64,000 nt of DNA from Ailurus styani (Eukaryota > Chordata > Mammalia > Carnivora > Ailuridae), in assembly GCA_002007465.1 (NCBI GenBank), contig LNAC01000018.1, positions 2,012,920 to 2,076,919 on the forward strand, in the 5' to 3' direction. The position numbers and the translations under genes were made by a program. Positions 23,755 through 35,430 of the stretch are shown here, in pieces. Every line of letters starts with the position of its first letter. Position 1 is the stretch's first letter. Under the pieces are notes generated by a model. That model saw only the letters and a list, made by a program, of their open reading frames with translations. It made no database searches and was not told where the DNA came from.

Positions 23755-23960
23755 TCCCCTTCCCTAATTTCTCTTCCTAGCATTATCTTCTATTATAGTC
23801 TACAACTTACTCTGCTGTCTGCCTCCCGAACTGGAACATAGGCCCCAGGAAGGCCAGGATTTCTGTCTGTTTTGTTTCTTGCTGGGTCCCTAATGTTTCC
23901 AACAGTGCCTGGCACATAGTAGGTGCTTAGCAAAAACTGGTTGACTGAAGGAATTCTCTC
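23755..23960 (-). mobile_element. L2 3' end, antisense
   Basis: The final L2 segment is well preserved: cagtgcctggcacatagtag, gtgcttagcaaaaactgg, then ttgactgaaggaatt. Confidence 0.8.
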
Positions 23961-23974
23961 ATCCAGGAGATGCA

Positions 23975-24340
23975 GTCATAACTCACATTTACTAAGCACC
24001 TGCTTCGTTCGTATTTCCTAAGTACTTTAAAAATGCGTTAACTTGTTATTTCCCTTTTGCAAATTTTTAAGGTGACATGGAAAAGCAGGATTCAAAGCTG
24101 TCTTGCAGGGGCTGGATGGATCTAGGTGTATTATTCTATTAGTGATATTGGTTTTACAGTTTGCAAACACATTTATAAACATGGTCCCTGAGTTCGTCCC
24201 ACTCCCCTGGGGGAGGCACCAGTTCCCTAATCTTAGAGATGAGAGAGCTGAGGCCCAGAAAGGTTAATTGACTTGCTCAAGGTCACAAAGCAAAAAAGTA
24301 GCAGAGCTGAAGGCAGGACCTTGGACTTCACACCTTCCCC
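23975..24340 (-). mobile_element. MIR fragments, antisense (two)
   Basis: One piece lies around 23975-24100 (tcacatttactaagcacctg). A clearer one at 24170-24340 has gctgaggcccagaaaggtta and cttgctcaaggtcacaaagc. Confidence 0.7.
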
Positions 24341-25445
24341 CGGAGCTCTACCTCTTTTCAGACACTGAGGCATCTCTCCTGTGTCTAGAAAGTGCTATTC
24401 CTGCTTTCAGAAATGTACTCTTTCCCTGGGAAAAGCAGCTAGGGGAAGGGACAGATTTACAGGTCCAAGCAGAGGCTGAATGGACTGAGGAAGGACAATT
24501 AAACACAAGCTCATTTCCCCCCAGGTACTGTGAAAGCCTCATGAAGGAATAACAGCAAAGCAGAAGGCAGACATTGGAAGAGGAATCCAGAGCACATGGA
24601 AGGTGGGGGTGGGGTACAAACACTCCAGTTCCTGCTGGATCAGAAGTATTTCTGCCATCATGGCTGCCTTCTTCAGATTACCTTCTGCTCTATTTCCCAA
24701 TTAAAGTATGGCTCATAGAGCGGAGAACAATACTGTACTTCCAGCCTGTGGTCTGACCAGCACGAAAGGAAGGGGGAAGCTTTCTTGACTCTAAAATCAT
24801 GCCGGTTTATAAAAGGACCACTGACTCTTCAGTTGACTCATGCCTGAAACTCCACCATTAGGGATTCATTCCTTTGGTACTACACCTTGCTGCTTTTAAC
24901 ATATAGATACTACTGAGGAATACATAGTGGTGGGAGATGTTGTTGGTCACTGACAACTCATGCGAGTGTGCTTTGGGAACTTTCCATGAGACAGATCTGA
25001 GGGGAAAGAACTAAGGGTACTGGTTGGAAGGGTGGAGAGGGGGAGATGAGAATGAATGGAAGTGGCCAGGGTCGGTGCAAACAATTAACCTCAGACTTTG
25101 GCTGATGAGGTCACTGACCATTACTGAGTTCTGTGATCTTCATGCTCTGTCCCACAGAAGAGCTTCTATGAGTGAGCGTCTCTGGTGGTCAAAGCCCCTG
25201 CCCCTCCACCCCACCAGCAGTATGAAATCCAGAGAAAAGAGGGCAATTGCTCAAATTACCCAGTGAGTCCGTGAACAGTGGCTATGCCCAGGGCCACACC
25301 CAGGTCTGCAGACACTCAGGTTCAGTGCCCAGTCCCCCCGCCTGTCAGTTCTGGAAGCTCTGCTTGTGGGAAGGGGGCAGTAAGGGGTCACTTGAGGTTC
25401 ACAGGCTTCATTCCCAGGTTGCAGACACTGGTGGGGCATTCTGCC

Positions 25446-25682
25446 TACCTCTCCGCCTTCTTTTTTTTTTTTTTTTTAAAGATTTTATTTATTTATTTCA
25501 CAGAGGGAGAGAGATCACAAGGAGGCAGAGAGACAGGCAGAGAGAGAGGGGGAAGCAGGCTCCCCGCCGAGCAGGGAGCCCGATGTGGGCCTCGATCTCA
25601 GGACCCTGAGATCATGACCTGAGCCGAAAGCAGAGGCTTTAACCCACTGAGCCACCCAGGCGCCCCTACCTCTCCGCCTTCT
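25446..25682 (-). mobile_element. Young CAN-SINE with 16-bp target-site duplication
   Basis: The element at 25462-25666 is close to the local family consensus (CACAGAGGGAG / ACAAGGAGG subtype). It has 17 or more T bases at its tail side and an intact tRNA-derived head. It is flanked by perfect 16-bp copies of tacctctccgccttct at 25446-25461 and 25667-25682. This is one of the best-preserved insertions in the window and a candidate for presence/absence polymorphism. Confidence 0.96.
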
Positions 25683-25840
25683 GCCACATACGTGCAGGGG
25701 ATCTCTCCCACCTCCTTTTTGGAAGCTCCAGCAGGGAGTTCTCAGATCCCAAAGGGCTTCTTCCCATCTGGAAAGCCTTGCCGGGCGGGCCAGAAGACAG
25801 TGTGGTGGCCAAACAGGAGAGGCTGTGCTACTGCCATTTC

Positions 25841-25858
25841 ACCAGCAGAGGGCGGTGG
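25841..25858 (+). promoter_or_regulatory. CTCF-like motif, plus orientation (candidate)
   Basis: ACCAGCAGAGGGCGGTGG matches the CTCF core pattern CCAGCAGRGGGCG closely, in forward orientation. Occupancy is not shown. Confidence 0.4.
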
Positions 25859-26164
25859 CGGCGCTGCTCTCAGCTGCATCCAGAACTCTGTATCTAGAGT
25901 GTGGGAAGAAATTCCACAGACCAGCTCTCCCTAAGGCTGGGGTTCCTGACTCACATTCCAGCTTTGACTTACATGCTCCCAGTCAACTGTAGCTCACTAT
26001 TGTGCTCAGTTCACTGGAAAATTCTTCTTTATATTAAGATAAAAATCCATCTCCTTGTGTGTCCTGCTAAGGACCTAGCTCTGTTTCTGGAGCCACACAA
26101 AGTCAACCACTTATTTATTTGCCAGCTCTTGGGAGTTGGAGTCTCTGGCTTAACTGGCCATCCA

Positions 26165-26245
26165 TAGTGCTGTGTGACTTTGGGCAAGACACTTTCCTTC
26201 TCTGGGTCTTTATTCCTTACTTATAAAACAAGGGAACGGACCCTG
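26165..26245 (+). mobile_element. MIR fragment
   Basis: Sense MIR core: gctgtgtgactttgggcaag, then ttccttctctgggtctttat. Confidence 0.6.
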
Positions 26246-27369
26246 ATGAATCCATGGACCCCTGTGAATCCCAATGACATCCCTTTCATGGTGGCTGCTG
26301 AAGGGCAGGAGAGGGGACACCGCACACCCCACCTCTCGGCTTGGGTTTCCAGCATGCACAATGGCTCCCAGGTACTCCTTCACCACCTTCCAAGCCACAG
26401 CCTGTTCTTAGTCCCTTTCCTTTGGAGTTTGGGTTCTCCTAGCTGCTCCTCTCCTCCACCTCTACCTGAGCTCATCATCAACTGGGCGACCCCCGACACC
26501 TTCCCCTGGGTGCATCTGACCCAAGCCATAGGTCACTGAGGTCACATTCCACCTGTGGTCCCAGAATGCCTGACTACACGGTGGGGAGCAGGGAGGACAG
26601 GTCCCTGGATACCGCTCCCAGATACTCATTCAGGCTGCTCCTTCATGCGGGGGAGGATGGTGGCAGGTGGCTTGGCAGGGATCTGCCAGAAGCCTCCATC
26701 TTGTCCCCAGGGCCTCACCCATCATGCCCTTCAGCCAGGGCCTTAAATTCAAAGCTCATAGTCCAGCAGACATGGGGCTTTGGCCAAGACTTGTCACCAT
26801 CCTGAGCCTCAAAATGTTTCCTGGTCCCCAAAGATCCTGGTCCAGTATCCTGAAAGAACCCTGGGTATTGGGACTAGAGGATGAGCGGGCATTGTCACCA
26901 GCCCTGAGGAGTCCAGCAGGTATAGCAGCAACAGGTGTGAACACAGAGTGAGGTCAGCCACATGGCAGGGACGGGTGTGAAGAGCGTCTGGTGGCCAACC
27001 AGAGGAAGAAGCATGGCGGCTTTCGGGGGCTTCCCCTAGATGGTGCCCGGAAGCTGTGTGGGAAGGAGGGAGAAGGGCCGGGGGTAGGAAAGACCCGGAC
27101 CAGCTCAGGAGTGGGATGAGGATTGGCTGTGGAGGGTCGGGGAGATTCTGTGGAGCCAGGACAGGTGTGGGCTTTACCAGGAAAGGGAGGAGAGGCCTGG
27201 GGAAATTTCTGAGCTGACACAGCCCCATGCAAGTGAGGGAGAGTCTGGAGGGGCAAGGCTGGGGAGAGGAACACCCAGTGGCCATTTGCCAAGGACCTCC
27301 CTCTGGCAGGTGCAACTAATCCTTCCCCTGACACTGCAGGGCCTCTCCTTGCCCTGAGGAGGCATGAGA

Positions 27370-27440
27370 ATCGTACCCGGCCCAGGTCACACAGCTAGTT
27401 TCTGGCAGTGCCAAGATTTGAACTTACGTCTATCTGAATA
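27370..27440 (-). mobile_element. MIR fragment, antisense
   Basis: Short complement of the MIR core: ggtcacacagctagtttctg, then caagatttgaacttacgtct. Confidence 0.55.
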
Positions 27441-27449
27441 GACACCTGT

Positions 27450-27521
27450 GTACATATATGTATGTGTATATTTTTATGTATACATAAATTACATATAAAA
27501 TTATAAATTTATACATAAACT

Positions 27522-27562
<41 letters not shown>
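27450..27562. repeat. AT-rich tract with (TTTA)n microsatellite
   Basis: An imperfect TATA/ATGT-rich run (27450-27519) leads into about ten TTTA units (27520-27562). Confidence 0.88.
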
Positions 27563-27563
<1 letters not shown>

Positions 27564-28026
27564 CAAGGAGGGGGTTGCAATGTTATAAAAAACGATGACA
27601 ATGCAGAAGCCCCCTGTCCACCACCCTGGGCCAGCACAAAGCTCCCTGGGCCCCTTCCTTACCGCTCCCCAGCCCCCAGGCCCCCGCCTTGCTGCCCACT
27701 CCAGCTGTCCCGGAAGAGGTCATTCAGAGAAGGAGAGAAGTCCCTTCTCAGCCCACTTCCCTTTCTTTGTCTAGGGCTCTGCTAGGAGGGGTCAGCGAGG
27801 CAGGAGCAGGAGACAGAGAAAGGAAGGAAGAAAGGAAATCCCCACCAGCTGTCAGGAAAGAGGGTGTCTCTTGGAAATGCTGTCTGTGCTCCCCGGGTCC
27901 TGCAGAAGCTCAGAATGCTGGGGGTTGGGGGAGGCTGTCATCCTTCGCTTTCTTTCCCCTGAGCACCACCTCACCCACTTCATGTCCTGACATCTGGGCT
28001 CCCCTCATCATCATCATCACCTTCTT

Positions 28027-28255
28027 GTTTTTCCTTCTTTTTTTTTTTTTAATATTTTATTTATTTATTTGACACAGAGAGAGAGAGATCACAAGTAAGC
28101 TGATAGGCAGGCAGAGAGAGAGGGGGAAAGCAGGCTCCCCGCTGAGCAGAGAGCCCAATGCGGGCCTCGATCCCAGGACCCTGAGGCCATGACCTGAGCC
28201 GAAGGCAGAGGCTTTAACCCACTGAGCCACCCAGGTGCCCGTTTTTCCTTCTTTT
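28027..28255 (-). mobile_element. CAN-SINE inserted in another SINE's tail
   Basis: A GACACAGAGAG-subtype SINE (28042-28240) in minus orientation is flanked by gtttttccttctttt on both sides (about 28027 and 28241). The right copy runs straight into the poly(T) of an older SINE, so this one landed in the older element's tail. Confidence 0.9.
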
Positions 28256-28450
28256 TAAAAGACTTATTTATTTCTTTTAGAGAGAGAGGGAGAGCAGGCG
28301 GAGGGGAAGAGGCAGGGGGAGGGGAGAAAATCTCAAGCAGACTCCCTGCTGAGTGTGGAGCCCGACGCAGGGCTTGATTCCACAATCCTGAGGTCACGAC
28401 CTGAGCTAAAACCGAGTCAGACACTTAACCGAATGAGCCACCCAGGCGGT
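28256..28450 (-). mobile_element. Older CAN-SINE, minus orientation
   Basis: It has the sequence ttaaaagacttatttatttc, a purine-rich middle, and a closing gagccacccaggcg. It is more diverged than its neighbour, with different CT-rich composition, consistent with an older SINEC subfamily. Confidence 0.88.
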
Positions 28451-28809
28451 TCTCCCCTCTACTTCTGAGGCCCGTGTGGCACCTTGGGCAGGGCACTAAT
28501 TGGCCTGGGGCCTCATTCTCGGTATTTGTACATTGGAGCATCACGTGATGGCACAGGACCTGATGCCAGGTCCTGTGCTGGCCACATAGAACGTCTTCAA
28601 GGAATTCTCTGTCTGAAGTCCCTTCCCTGCCTCAAACAAATAGGGCGCCCAGCATTGGTAAGTAGAGTGTGCTGCTGCCAATAGAATCTGTGGGGTGTTC
28701 TCTGCAAAACTAGTTAAACTTTAAGGTATGTTTGCAAAGTTTCATAATAAAATGTTGGTGGAAGAAAGCTATCTTTCTCAACTCCAAGGATTTACTGGGT
28801 AAAACAGTG

Positions 28810-29660
28810 CTATAGGGCCATCAAAGTTAGAAATAAGACACCACTATTGCTTAACACTTTCCTGGAGGTGGTATCCAATGCAATCAGAAAAGAGAAGGTA
28901 CCAGAACATTATAAGTAAAGAGGTGAAACTATAACTACTTGCAAATGATAAGATAGTACCTCCGGAACACCTAACCGAAAACACTGAAAAAGTACTAGCA
29001 ACAATTAGTGAATTCAGTAACATGGTGGGATAAAAAATTAACATAGAACAACCAGTGACTTTCCAATATACAGTCGCCAATTCACAGATAGAATGGAAAG
29101 GGGGCCCTGTATACAATGCCAACAGCAAAGCAGTAAATACAGATAACAAGAAATGCATAAGATCTATATGAAGGAAAAATTTTAACTTCCTACAAAGGAC
29201 ACAAAGGACCAGAATAAGTAAACTGTAATCATAAGCTCAACATCATAGCCTTGTCCACTCTGTTTAATTTATCCTCTGCATTGACCATAATCCCAATAAA
29301 AACAAGAGGTTCTCGTTTTGTAACTATATGAACAGATTCTAAAATTAAATACTAAAATAACAAGCAAGAAGAGGCAGCTAATGTTTGAGAAAATGCTGAG
29401 TGATGACCAACCTTATAGATATTAAAACACATTATAAAGCCTTAGTAACACAGCATTGTTGTACTGGTACCTGAATAGAGAGATCAGTAGAAAAGATCCA
29501 TAAATTAACCCAAATACATACAGAAATGCTGGATGTAGCAAAGACTGCCTCCCAAATCAGATGATTTGAAAGACAGAGGACTCACTAAGTGGTATTAAGA
29601 CAACAAGAGAGCCATATAGAAAAAAAAATAATAAGATGAATCTACACATCATACTTTATA
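28810..29660 (+). mobile_element. Degenerate L1 ORF2/3' fragment (left part)
   Basis: Sense L1 landmarks are present: a gtggtatccaatgcaatcag tract, gcaaatgataagatagtacc (remnant of the ORF2 region), and later agatccataaattaacccaa. Many stops and frameshifts make it non-functional. It continues at 30333 after the SINE nest. Confidence 0.8.
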
Positions 29661-30332
29661 CCGAAGTAAATTTATTTTTTTAATTTTTATTTATTTATTT
29701 ATTTATTTTTTAAATTTTTAAAAAGATTTTTTTTAAAGATTTTATTTATTTATTTGACACAGAGAGAGAGATCACAAGTAGGCAGAGAGACAGGGAGAGG
29801 AGGAAGCAGGCTCCCCGCTGAGCAGAGAGCCCGATGCGGGCCTCGATCCCAGGACGCTGAGATCATGACCTGAGCCGAAAGCAGAGGCTTTAACCCACTG
29901 AGCCACCCAGGCGCCCTAAAAAGATTTTTATTTATTTATTTGACACACAGAGAGAGAGATCAGATCACAAGTAGGCAGAGAGGCAGGCAGAGAGAGAGGA
30001 GGAAGCAGGCTCCCCGCTGAGCAGGGAGCCTGATGTGGGGCTTGATCCCAGGACCCTGAGATCATGACCTGAGCCGAAGGCAGAGGCTTTAACCCACTGA
30101 GCCATCCAGGCGCCCATTTTATTTTTTTTTTAAAGATTTTATTTATTTATTTGACAGAGAGAGAGATCACAAGTAGGCAGAGAGGCAGGCAGAGAGAGAG
30201 GAGGAAGCGGGCTCCCTGCTGAGCAGAGAGCCCAATGCAGGTCTTGATCACAGAACTCTGGGATCATGACCTGAGCCAAAGGCAGAGGCTTAACCCACTG
30301 AGCCACCCAGGCATCCCACCAAAGTAAATTTA
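29661..30332 (-). mobile_element. Nest of three CAN-SINEs in one L1 site
   Basis: Three minus-orientation SINEs lie at 29731-29916, 29917-30115 and 30122-30318. The outer L1 target duplicate is ccgaagtaaattta (29661-29674) and ccaaagtaaattta (30319-30332). The leftmost element has its own 12-bp duplicate taaaaagatttt (29719-29730 and 29917-29928), which lies in the tail of the middle one. The order inferred is right first, then middle into its tail, then left into the middle's tail. Confidence 0.88.
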
Positions 30333-30950
30333 AATGTATCAAAGATTTTACTATAAAGATGAAATTATAAAAGTACTGGAAGGCACGGTGAGAAAACTAC
30401 TGTATAACTTCGGACAAAGGAAGGCTTTTCTAACCATGGCCCAAGATCCAGAGAGAGAGACTGGTAAATTAGACTTCTTGAGGTTTATAAAAAGAAATCT
30501 GCGTTGCAAAAAACACCATTTGAAAGGTATAGTTGCAACTCATATCCCAAATAAAGGGCTAATTTCCCTAATACATAAAAAACTTATTCAATCAATAAAA
30601 GAATCGATGTCCTGGAGAAAAACAGATGAAGGAAATGGACAGACAATTTACACAAAACGGAAATGCAGATGGGCTTTAAACACATAAAGATATTCCAACT
30701 TCATTTTTAATAGGAATGCTACTTGAAACCACTCCAAGAAAGTTTCCCACACATCATCTTAGCAAAAAATTTAAAAGTACGCCAAGACTCCATTTTTAAG
30801 GGGTCAAGAAAACGGGCACACTTGTACTTTGCTGGTGAGAACGTACATTGTTACAGCCTCAGTGGGAGACAATTGTGTCAATATCTAAGGAAATTTCAAA
30901 AGCGCATCACCTTTCCCCCTAATTTGTAAATTTTAACTAAGGAGTATTTA
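30333..30950 (+). mobile_element. Degenerate L1 3' fragment (right part)
   Basis: This continues the L1 of 28810-29660 after the SINE nest. Recognisable tracts are agacttcttgaggtttataa, cccaaataaagggctaattt, and tgctggtgagaacgtacatt. The open frames here are remnants, not genes. Confidence 0.8.
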
Positions 30951-30974
30951 GACCCAATAAAATAAGAAATCTTA

Positions 30975-32230
30975 GCTATATAACTCATCAAATTTCTACA
31001 TATGTATACACTCATGCAACTACCACCACAATCAAGATCTAGAACATTTCCATCACCCCAAAAGGTTTTTCATGCCAACCCAAAATGCAACTGCTATTCT
31101 CACTTCCATCATCATAAATCATTTCACCTGTTCTTGAGCTTCCAATGAGCAGAATCACACAACGTGCACCATTTTGTGTCTGGCTTCTTCGGCTCAATTA
31201 TTTTTTTAAGATTTTATTTATTATTTGTCAGAGAGAGAGCATGCACAAGCAGGGGAAGCAGCAGGCAGTGGGAGAAGCAGGGTCTCCACCAAGCAGGAAG
31301 CCTGATGTAGGCCTTGATCCCAGGACCCTAGGATCATGACCTGAACCGAAGGCAGACGCTTAACGGACTGAGACCCCCCCAGGCCCCCCAGGCTCAATGT
31401 GTTTTAAAGATTCACATGTTGCTGTGAGTATCAATAGTCACTCTTTTTTATTGCTGCATACTACTCCATTTTAGGAATCTACCATAGTTTGTTTATCCTG
31501 CTGATGGACATTGGGTTGTTTCTAGTTTGGAGTTTCTATGAATAAAGCTGCTAAGAACGTTCTTTGACAAGTCTTTTCTTGTGGATATAAGTAGTCATTT
31601 TTCTTGGGTATAAACCTATGAGTGGGATGGCTTGGATAGACATTTGTTCCACTGTATTAGAGACTCAGAACAGTTTTCTAAAGTGGTCGTAACATTTTAC
31701 ATCCCCACCAGCAAAGCAGGATGGTTCCAGGGCCCCCCCATCCTCATCGATACTTGAGGTTGTCAGCCTTTTAAATTTTGCCTGTTGTAGTGAGTGTATG
31801 GTACGAACGCCTGTTTTAATTTGCATTTTCCTAGTGAGTCATGACCCAGTGAAGTGCAAATAGGTCTAAACATGTAAAGAGATTTTCAGTCTTAATAAAA
31901 ATGCTAATTGAAACTACTGAGAAAGTAGCACCTCTCCTAGGCTGATCGGCTTTTTGGATATTTACTTTTACATGATGTTCATCTAAGTTTCGCCTCTTCA
32001 TTTTCACCTGATTTGAATGCCGTCATATACTACTGACACCTGTCCTGTCAGGAATATGCACTGAACACATTGGCCCCATGTCTGTGGTCTGCCTTTTCGC
32101 TTTCTTAACGGGTATCTTTTGATGAGCAAAAGTTTTTAATTTTGATAAAGTCCAGTTGGTCAGTGTTTTTTATAATTATTGGTTTTTGTGCCCTGTTAAC
32201 CTCTGCCTACTACCACGTCAGGAAGAAATT
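30975..32230 (-). mobile_element. Degenerate L1M 3' region, antisense
   Basis: Antisense old-L1 landmarks run in order: ttgctgcatactactccatt, gatggacattgggttgtttc, gggtataaacctatgagtgg, and gcaaaagtttttaattttga. A CAN-SINE interrupts it at 31199-31390. Its 3' end faces the 3' end of the neighbouring sense L1, giving a tail-to-tail arrangement. Confidence 0.82.
31199..31390 (-). mobile_element. CAN-SINE, minus orientation
   Basis: An older copy with a diverged head, flanked by ggctcaat at 31191-31198 and 31391-31398. It interrupts the antisense L1M. Confidence 0.88.
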
Positions 32231-32312
32231 CTTGGGTGTATCTGTGCATGTGTGCATGTCTGTACGTGTATGTGTGTGTGTGTGCGTGAGTGTGTGTGTG
32301 CACGCACACGCG
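32225..32312. repeat. TG-rich imperfect microsatellite
   Basis: Alternating TG with CATG, ACGTG and CACGCACACG interruptions. Confidence 0.8.
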
Positions 32313-32443
32313 TGCGTTTCCTGGGAGAAATCACAAACCTCTTGAACCATCAATTCAATTTCTGGGCTTTTATTCAGGAAAGACACCTGAGGAACTGTTA
32401 CACTAGTTGCCTCCTGGTAAAAGCACCAACAACTGGAAGTTAG

Positions 32444-32665
32444 GGGGCGCCTGGGGGGCTCATTCAGTTACGAGTCTGACTCTTGATCTTGACTCAGGTC
32501 GTGATCTCAGGGTTGTGCGATTGAGCCCCGCGGTGTCGTCGGGTTCCACGTGCTCAGCAGGGAATCTGCTTGAGATTCTCTCCGCCTCAGCCTCTCCCCC
32601 TCTCTGCTCCTGTGCACACACACACTCTCTCTCAAATAAATAAACAAATCTTAAAAAAACAAATA
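32444..32665 (+). mobile_element. CAN-SINE, plus orientation
   Basis: The ggcgcctggggggctcattc head, a CT-rich tract, a CA run and an AATAAATAAA tail are visible. Target duplicates aactggaagttag and aactggaagctag flank it (near 32433 and 32669), with one difference. Confidence 0.9.
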
Positions 32666-32724
32666 GAAAACTGGAAGCTAGGTGTGAGGGGCAGACTCTT
32701 CACTGTATGTCCCTTGATTATTTT

Positions 32725-32925
32725 TTTTAAAGATTTTTTATTTATTCATTTGACACAGAGAGAGAGATTACAAGTAGGCAGAGAGGCAGGCAGAGAGAGA
32801 GGAGAGAGGAGGAAGCAGGCTCCCTGCTGAGCAGAGAGCCCGATGTGGGCCTCGATCCCAGGACCCTGGGATCATGACCTGAGCCGAAGGCAGCGGCTTT
32901 AACCCACTGAGCCACCCAGGCGCCC
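32725..32925 (-). mobile_element. CAN-SINE, minus orientation (GACACAGAGAG subtype)
   Basis: A well-preserved element flanked by ccttgattattttt at about 32712 and 32926, so the insertion is fairly young. Confidence 0.93.
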
Positions 32926-33239
32926 CCTTGATTATTTTTGAAGTTTAAACTATGTGAAGGTTTTACTACCTGAAAATAAATACTTACGTATAGATAGATG
33001 TTATTCTAAATGGGTAAGACCTTCTGTCTGCAGATACAGGTGAGTAAGGGCAGCCCAGACGGGGAACGAGCCGGAGAGAAGCTGTGAAGGAGCTCTCGCT
33101 CACTCCTAGGCTGCTAAGTCCCAAGTGCCTGGGGGCAAGGAGAGTGTGTCACAGACCTCTGCCCAGGGCCTCCCCCTGGCCTCCCCGTTGCATTCCACGC
33201 AGCAGGCACTTTCATGTCTCAGGTGTAAGCCCTCTCGGG

Positions 33240-33430
33240 AACGCCTACAGCACTGAGCCCACAGCGTTGTCTCTGACAGCGCTGGTTCGGGGTACTTTAC
33301 CTATCCCATGTCATTTAAATCTCAGTCAGATCCCAAGGGGCAGTTTAGGAATGATGTCTGTAAGACAAAGGAGGAGAGTGAGGCTCAGAGAGGTCAAGGT
33401 ACTTGTCAGAGGTCACAGAGCCATGAAGTA
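33240..33430 (-). mobile_element. MIR fragment, antisense
   Basis: The complement of MIR is visible through gtgaggctcagagaggtcaa and acttgtcagaggtcacagag. Confidence 0.7.
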
Positions 33431-33874
33431 ACCTAACTGGACCCAGGGCTGCCTATCTTCCCCTCTCCAGAACTCTCTCTAAGACCACGGTGGAAGAAGG
33501 AAGGGTGGAAAGAGTTAAGCACCCAACAGTAAGCAGCCATGCTCTTCCCTGGCTCTTTCCCAGGCAGCCCCTCCCCCTCCCACCCAGGTTGCTGCCTGGC
33601 CTCGGGCCCCATGCGCACCCCCACCGGCCCCCCGCTGGCGGACTGCAGGAAGGAGGCACAGATGGCAGGCGAGGACGAGGCCCCCAGCCAGGCTCACCCA
33701 GCTGTCGCTTTGGAGAGCACCACGCATCTCCTCCTCCTCCTGCTTTGAACAATTGGGAGCTGGCCAGCCTGGCCCCAGCTGTTCCCTCTCTCTGGTCCAG
33801 GGCTCCTGCAGACCCACACTTCTGAGGTCTTTGTCTCTGGGGGGCCCAGTGGGGGAGGGAAGAAGCATGACTCC

Positions 33875-34010
33875 CAGAATGTCAGAGCTGGACAGGATCT
33901 TAGAAGACAACGGGTCTAACATCTCATTTTACAGATGGGGAAACTGAGGCCCGGAAAGGCAAAGGGACTTGTCCAAGCACACAAAGAACGAGGCAGAGAA
34001 GTCAGGCTTC
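33875..34010 (-). mobile_element. MIR fragment, antisense
   Basis: Well-preserved MIR core complement: cattttacagatggggaaac, then tgaggcccggaaaggcaaag, then gacttgtccaagcacacaaa. Confidence 0.75.
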
Positions 34011-34610
34011 CTCACTGCCAGCAAAGTTTAAGATTTGGGGGGAAGGGGTACTCAGATGGGTTCCATTGGTCCTCTGGACCAAGCTTCTAGCAGAGCACTT
34101 CTCTTCATCCTGATTTTGTACAATGATCGTCCACCTGTGACTTATTTTGGGGGTCTTCATCTGGGTTTACAGACCCTTTAGATCTGTGGGCTTGGATAGG
34201 AGAGAAATTTCACTAGTTTCTGACTGAAACTTAATATTTCTTTTGATTATATACGTTAGGCCACAAATCCCAGTAAGATTAGCCGAACCTGTGACTTTTT
34301 CATCACAGGTATTTTCAGATCACATTATTCTGTTACGGCTGTCCAGAAATAATGTTTACACTCAGCACTACTTTGACATTACGGTACTTACTAGGCCCTC
34401 CACTTTGATCACGTTATTTAATGCATTAATATAAGAGCACAGATAATATCACAATTCTGGTATATATTTTGATAACTATATTTCAACATAATTGGTTTCT
34501 TTTCTAATCTTATTTATCTTATTTTAAGTAATTAAAACAGTTATTCTCTGAAAGGGTCCCTGGGCTTATCCAGATTGACCCCCTTACAGTTAAGAACCTG
34601 TTTTATTTGG

Positions 34611-34800
34611 GGCGGCTGGGTGGTTCTGTCGGTTGAGTGTCTGGTTCCTGGTTTCAGCTCAGGTCATGTTCTCCTGGGTCATGAGATCGAGCCCCACAGC
34701 AGGCTCTGTGCTCAGAGAGGAGTCTGCTTTTTTCCCTCTCCCTCTACCCCTCTTCCCTCTCTCTCTCTCTCTAATAAATAAATTAATCTTAAAAAAAAAG
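34611..34800 (+). mobile_element. Older CAN-SINE, plus orientation
   Basis: The diverged head ggcggctgggtggttctgtc, a CT-rich tract and an A tail are visible. Diverged target duplicates aagaacctgttttattt (left) and aagaacgtgttatattt (right) flank it. Confidence 0.88.
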
Positions 34801-34959
34801 AAGAACGTGTTATATTTGGACAAAATGTTCCAGGGTTAAAAACCAAAGTTTGACAACTTTTGTGCCATGTCTATTATCTCAGAAGACAAAGATTGTGGCT
34901 GAAGTCACTGGAGACAAAGGTAAACTGGAGGGTAGGGGGCTGGCACCCTGCGTGGGGAG

Positions 34960-35430
34960 CCCATTGGCGCGCCCTACACCTGGTGCCCTTCCAGTCTTTA
35001 GGCAACACCTCACTGAATCCTCACAATGGCCTTGGGGTTGAGACTTAGCATTTCTTCCATTTTGCCACTGAGGAAAGTGAGGCACAGAATGTTAGGTATT
35101 AGCCCACAGCACATGGCTAGTGAATGGCGGAGCCGGGTTTGGAATCTAGGCACATGATCCCAGAGCCTTCCTGCCTCATCGCTGGGCATCTGCTTCCCTG
35201 TCCGGGCAGACGGAAGCTTCTCACAGAAAGTCCCAAGGTGTTGCTGCTGCCTGCGTGCTTCTCTTGGTTGGGGGAAGGGTGTGGGGAAATGAGATTCTGA
35301 AGGATTTGTGGCCCCAGCTGATCCTCTGACACATGGGGCACCAATTAGCTGTGCAGCCTTGACCAAGTCCCTAGCCCTCTCTGAGTGTCTCCATCTATAA
35401 AACACAGGGTTCTAAGCATGGTTGTTCCTA
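34960..35430. mobile_element. MIR fragments (antisense, then sense)
   Basis: An antisense piece at 34960-35160 has ttttgccactgaggaaagtg and gtgaggcacagaatgttag. A sense piece at 35335-35430 has gctgtgcagccttgaccaag and ctctgagtgtctccatctat. Confidence 0.65.

Noticed and set aside
28844..29158. 104-residue hydrophobic open frame on the minus strand
   Set aside because: It is the antisense shadow of a degenerate L1 ORF2.
29661..30332. CRISPR-like or satellite array of about 200-bp units
   Set aside because: Units are CAN-SINEs with target-site duplicates and tRNA-derived heads.
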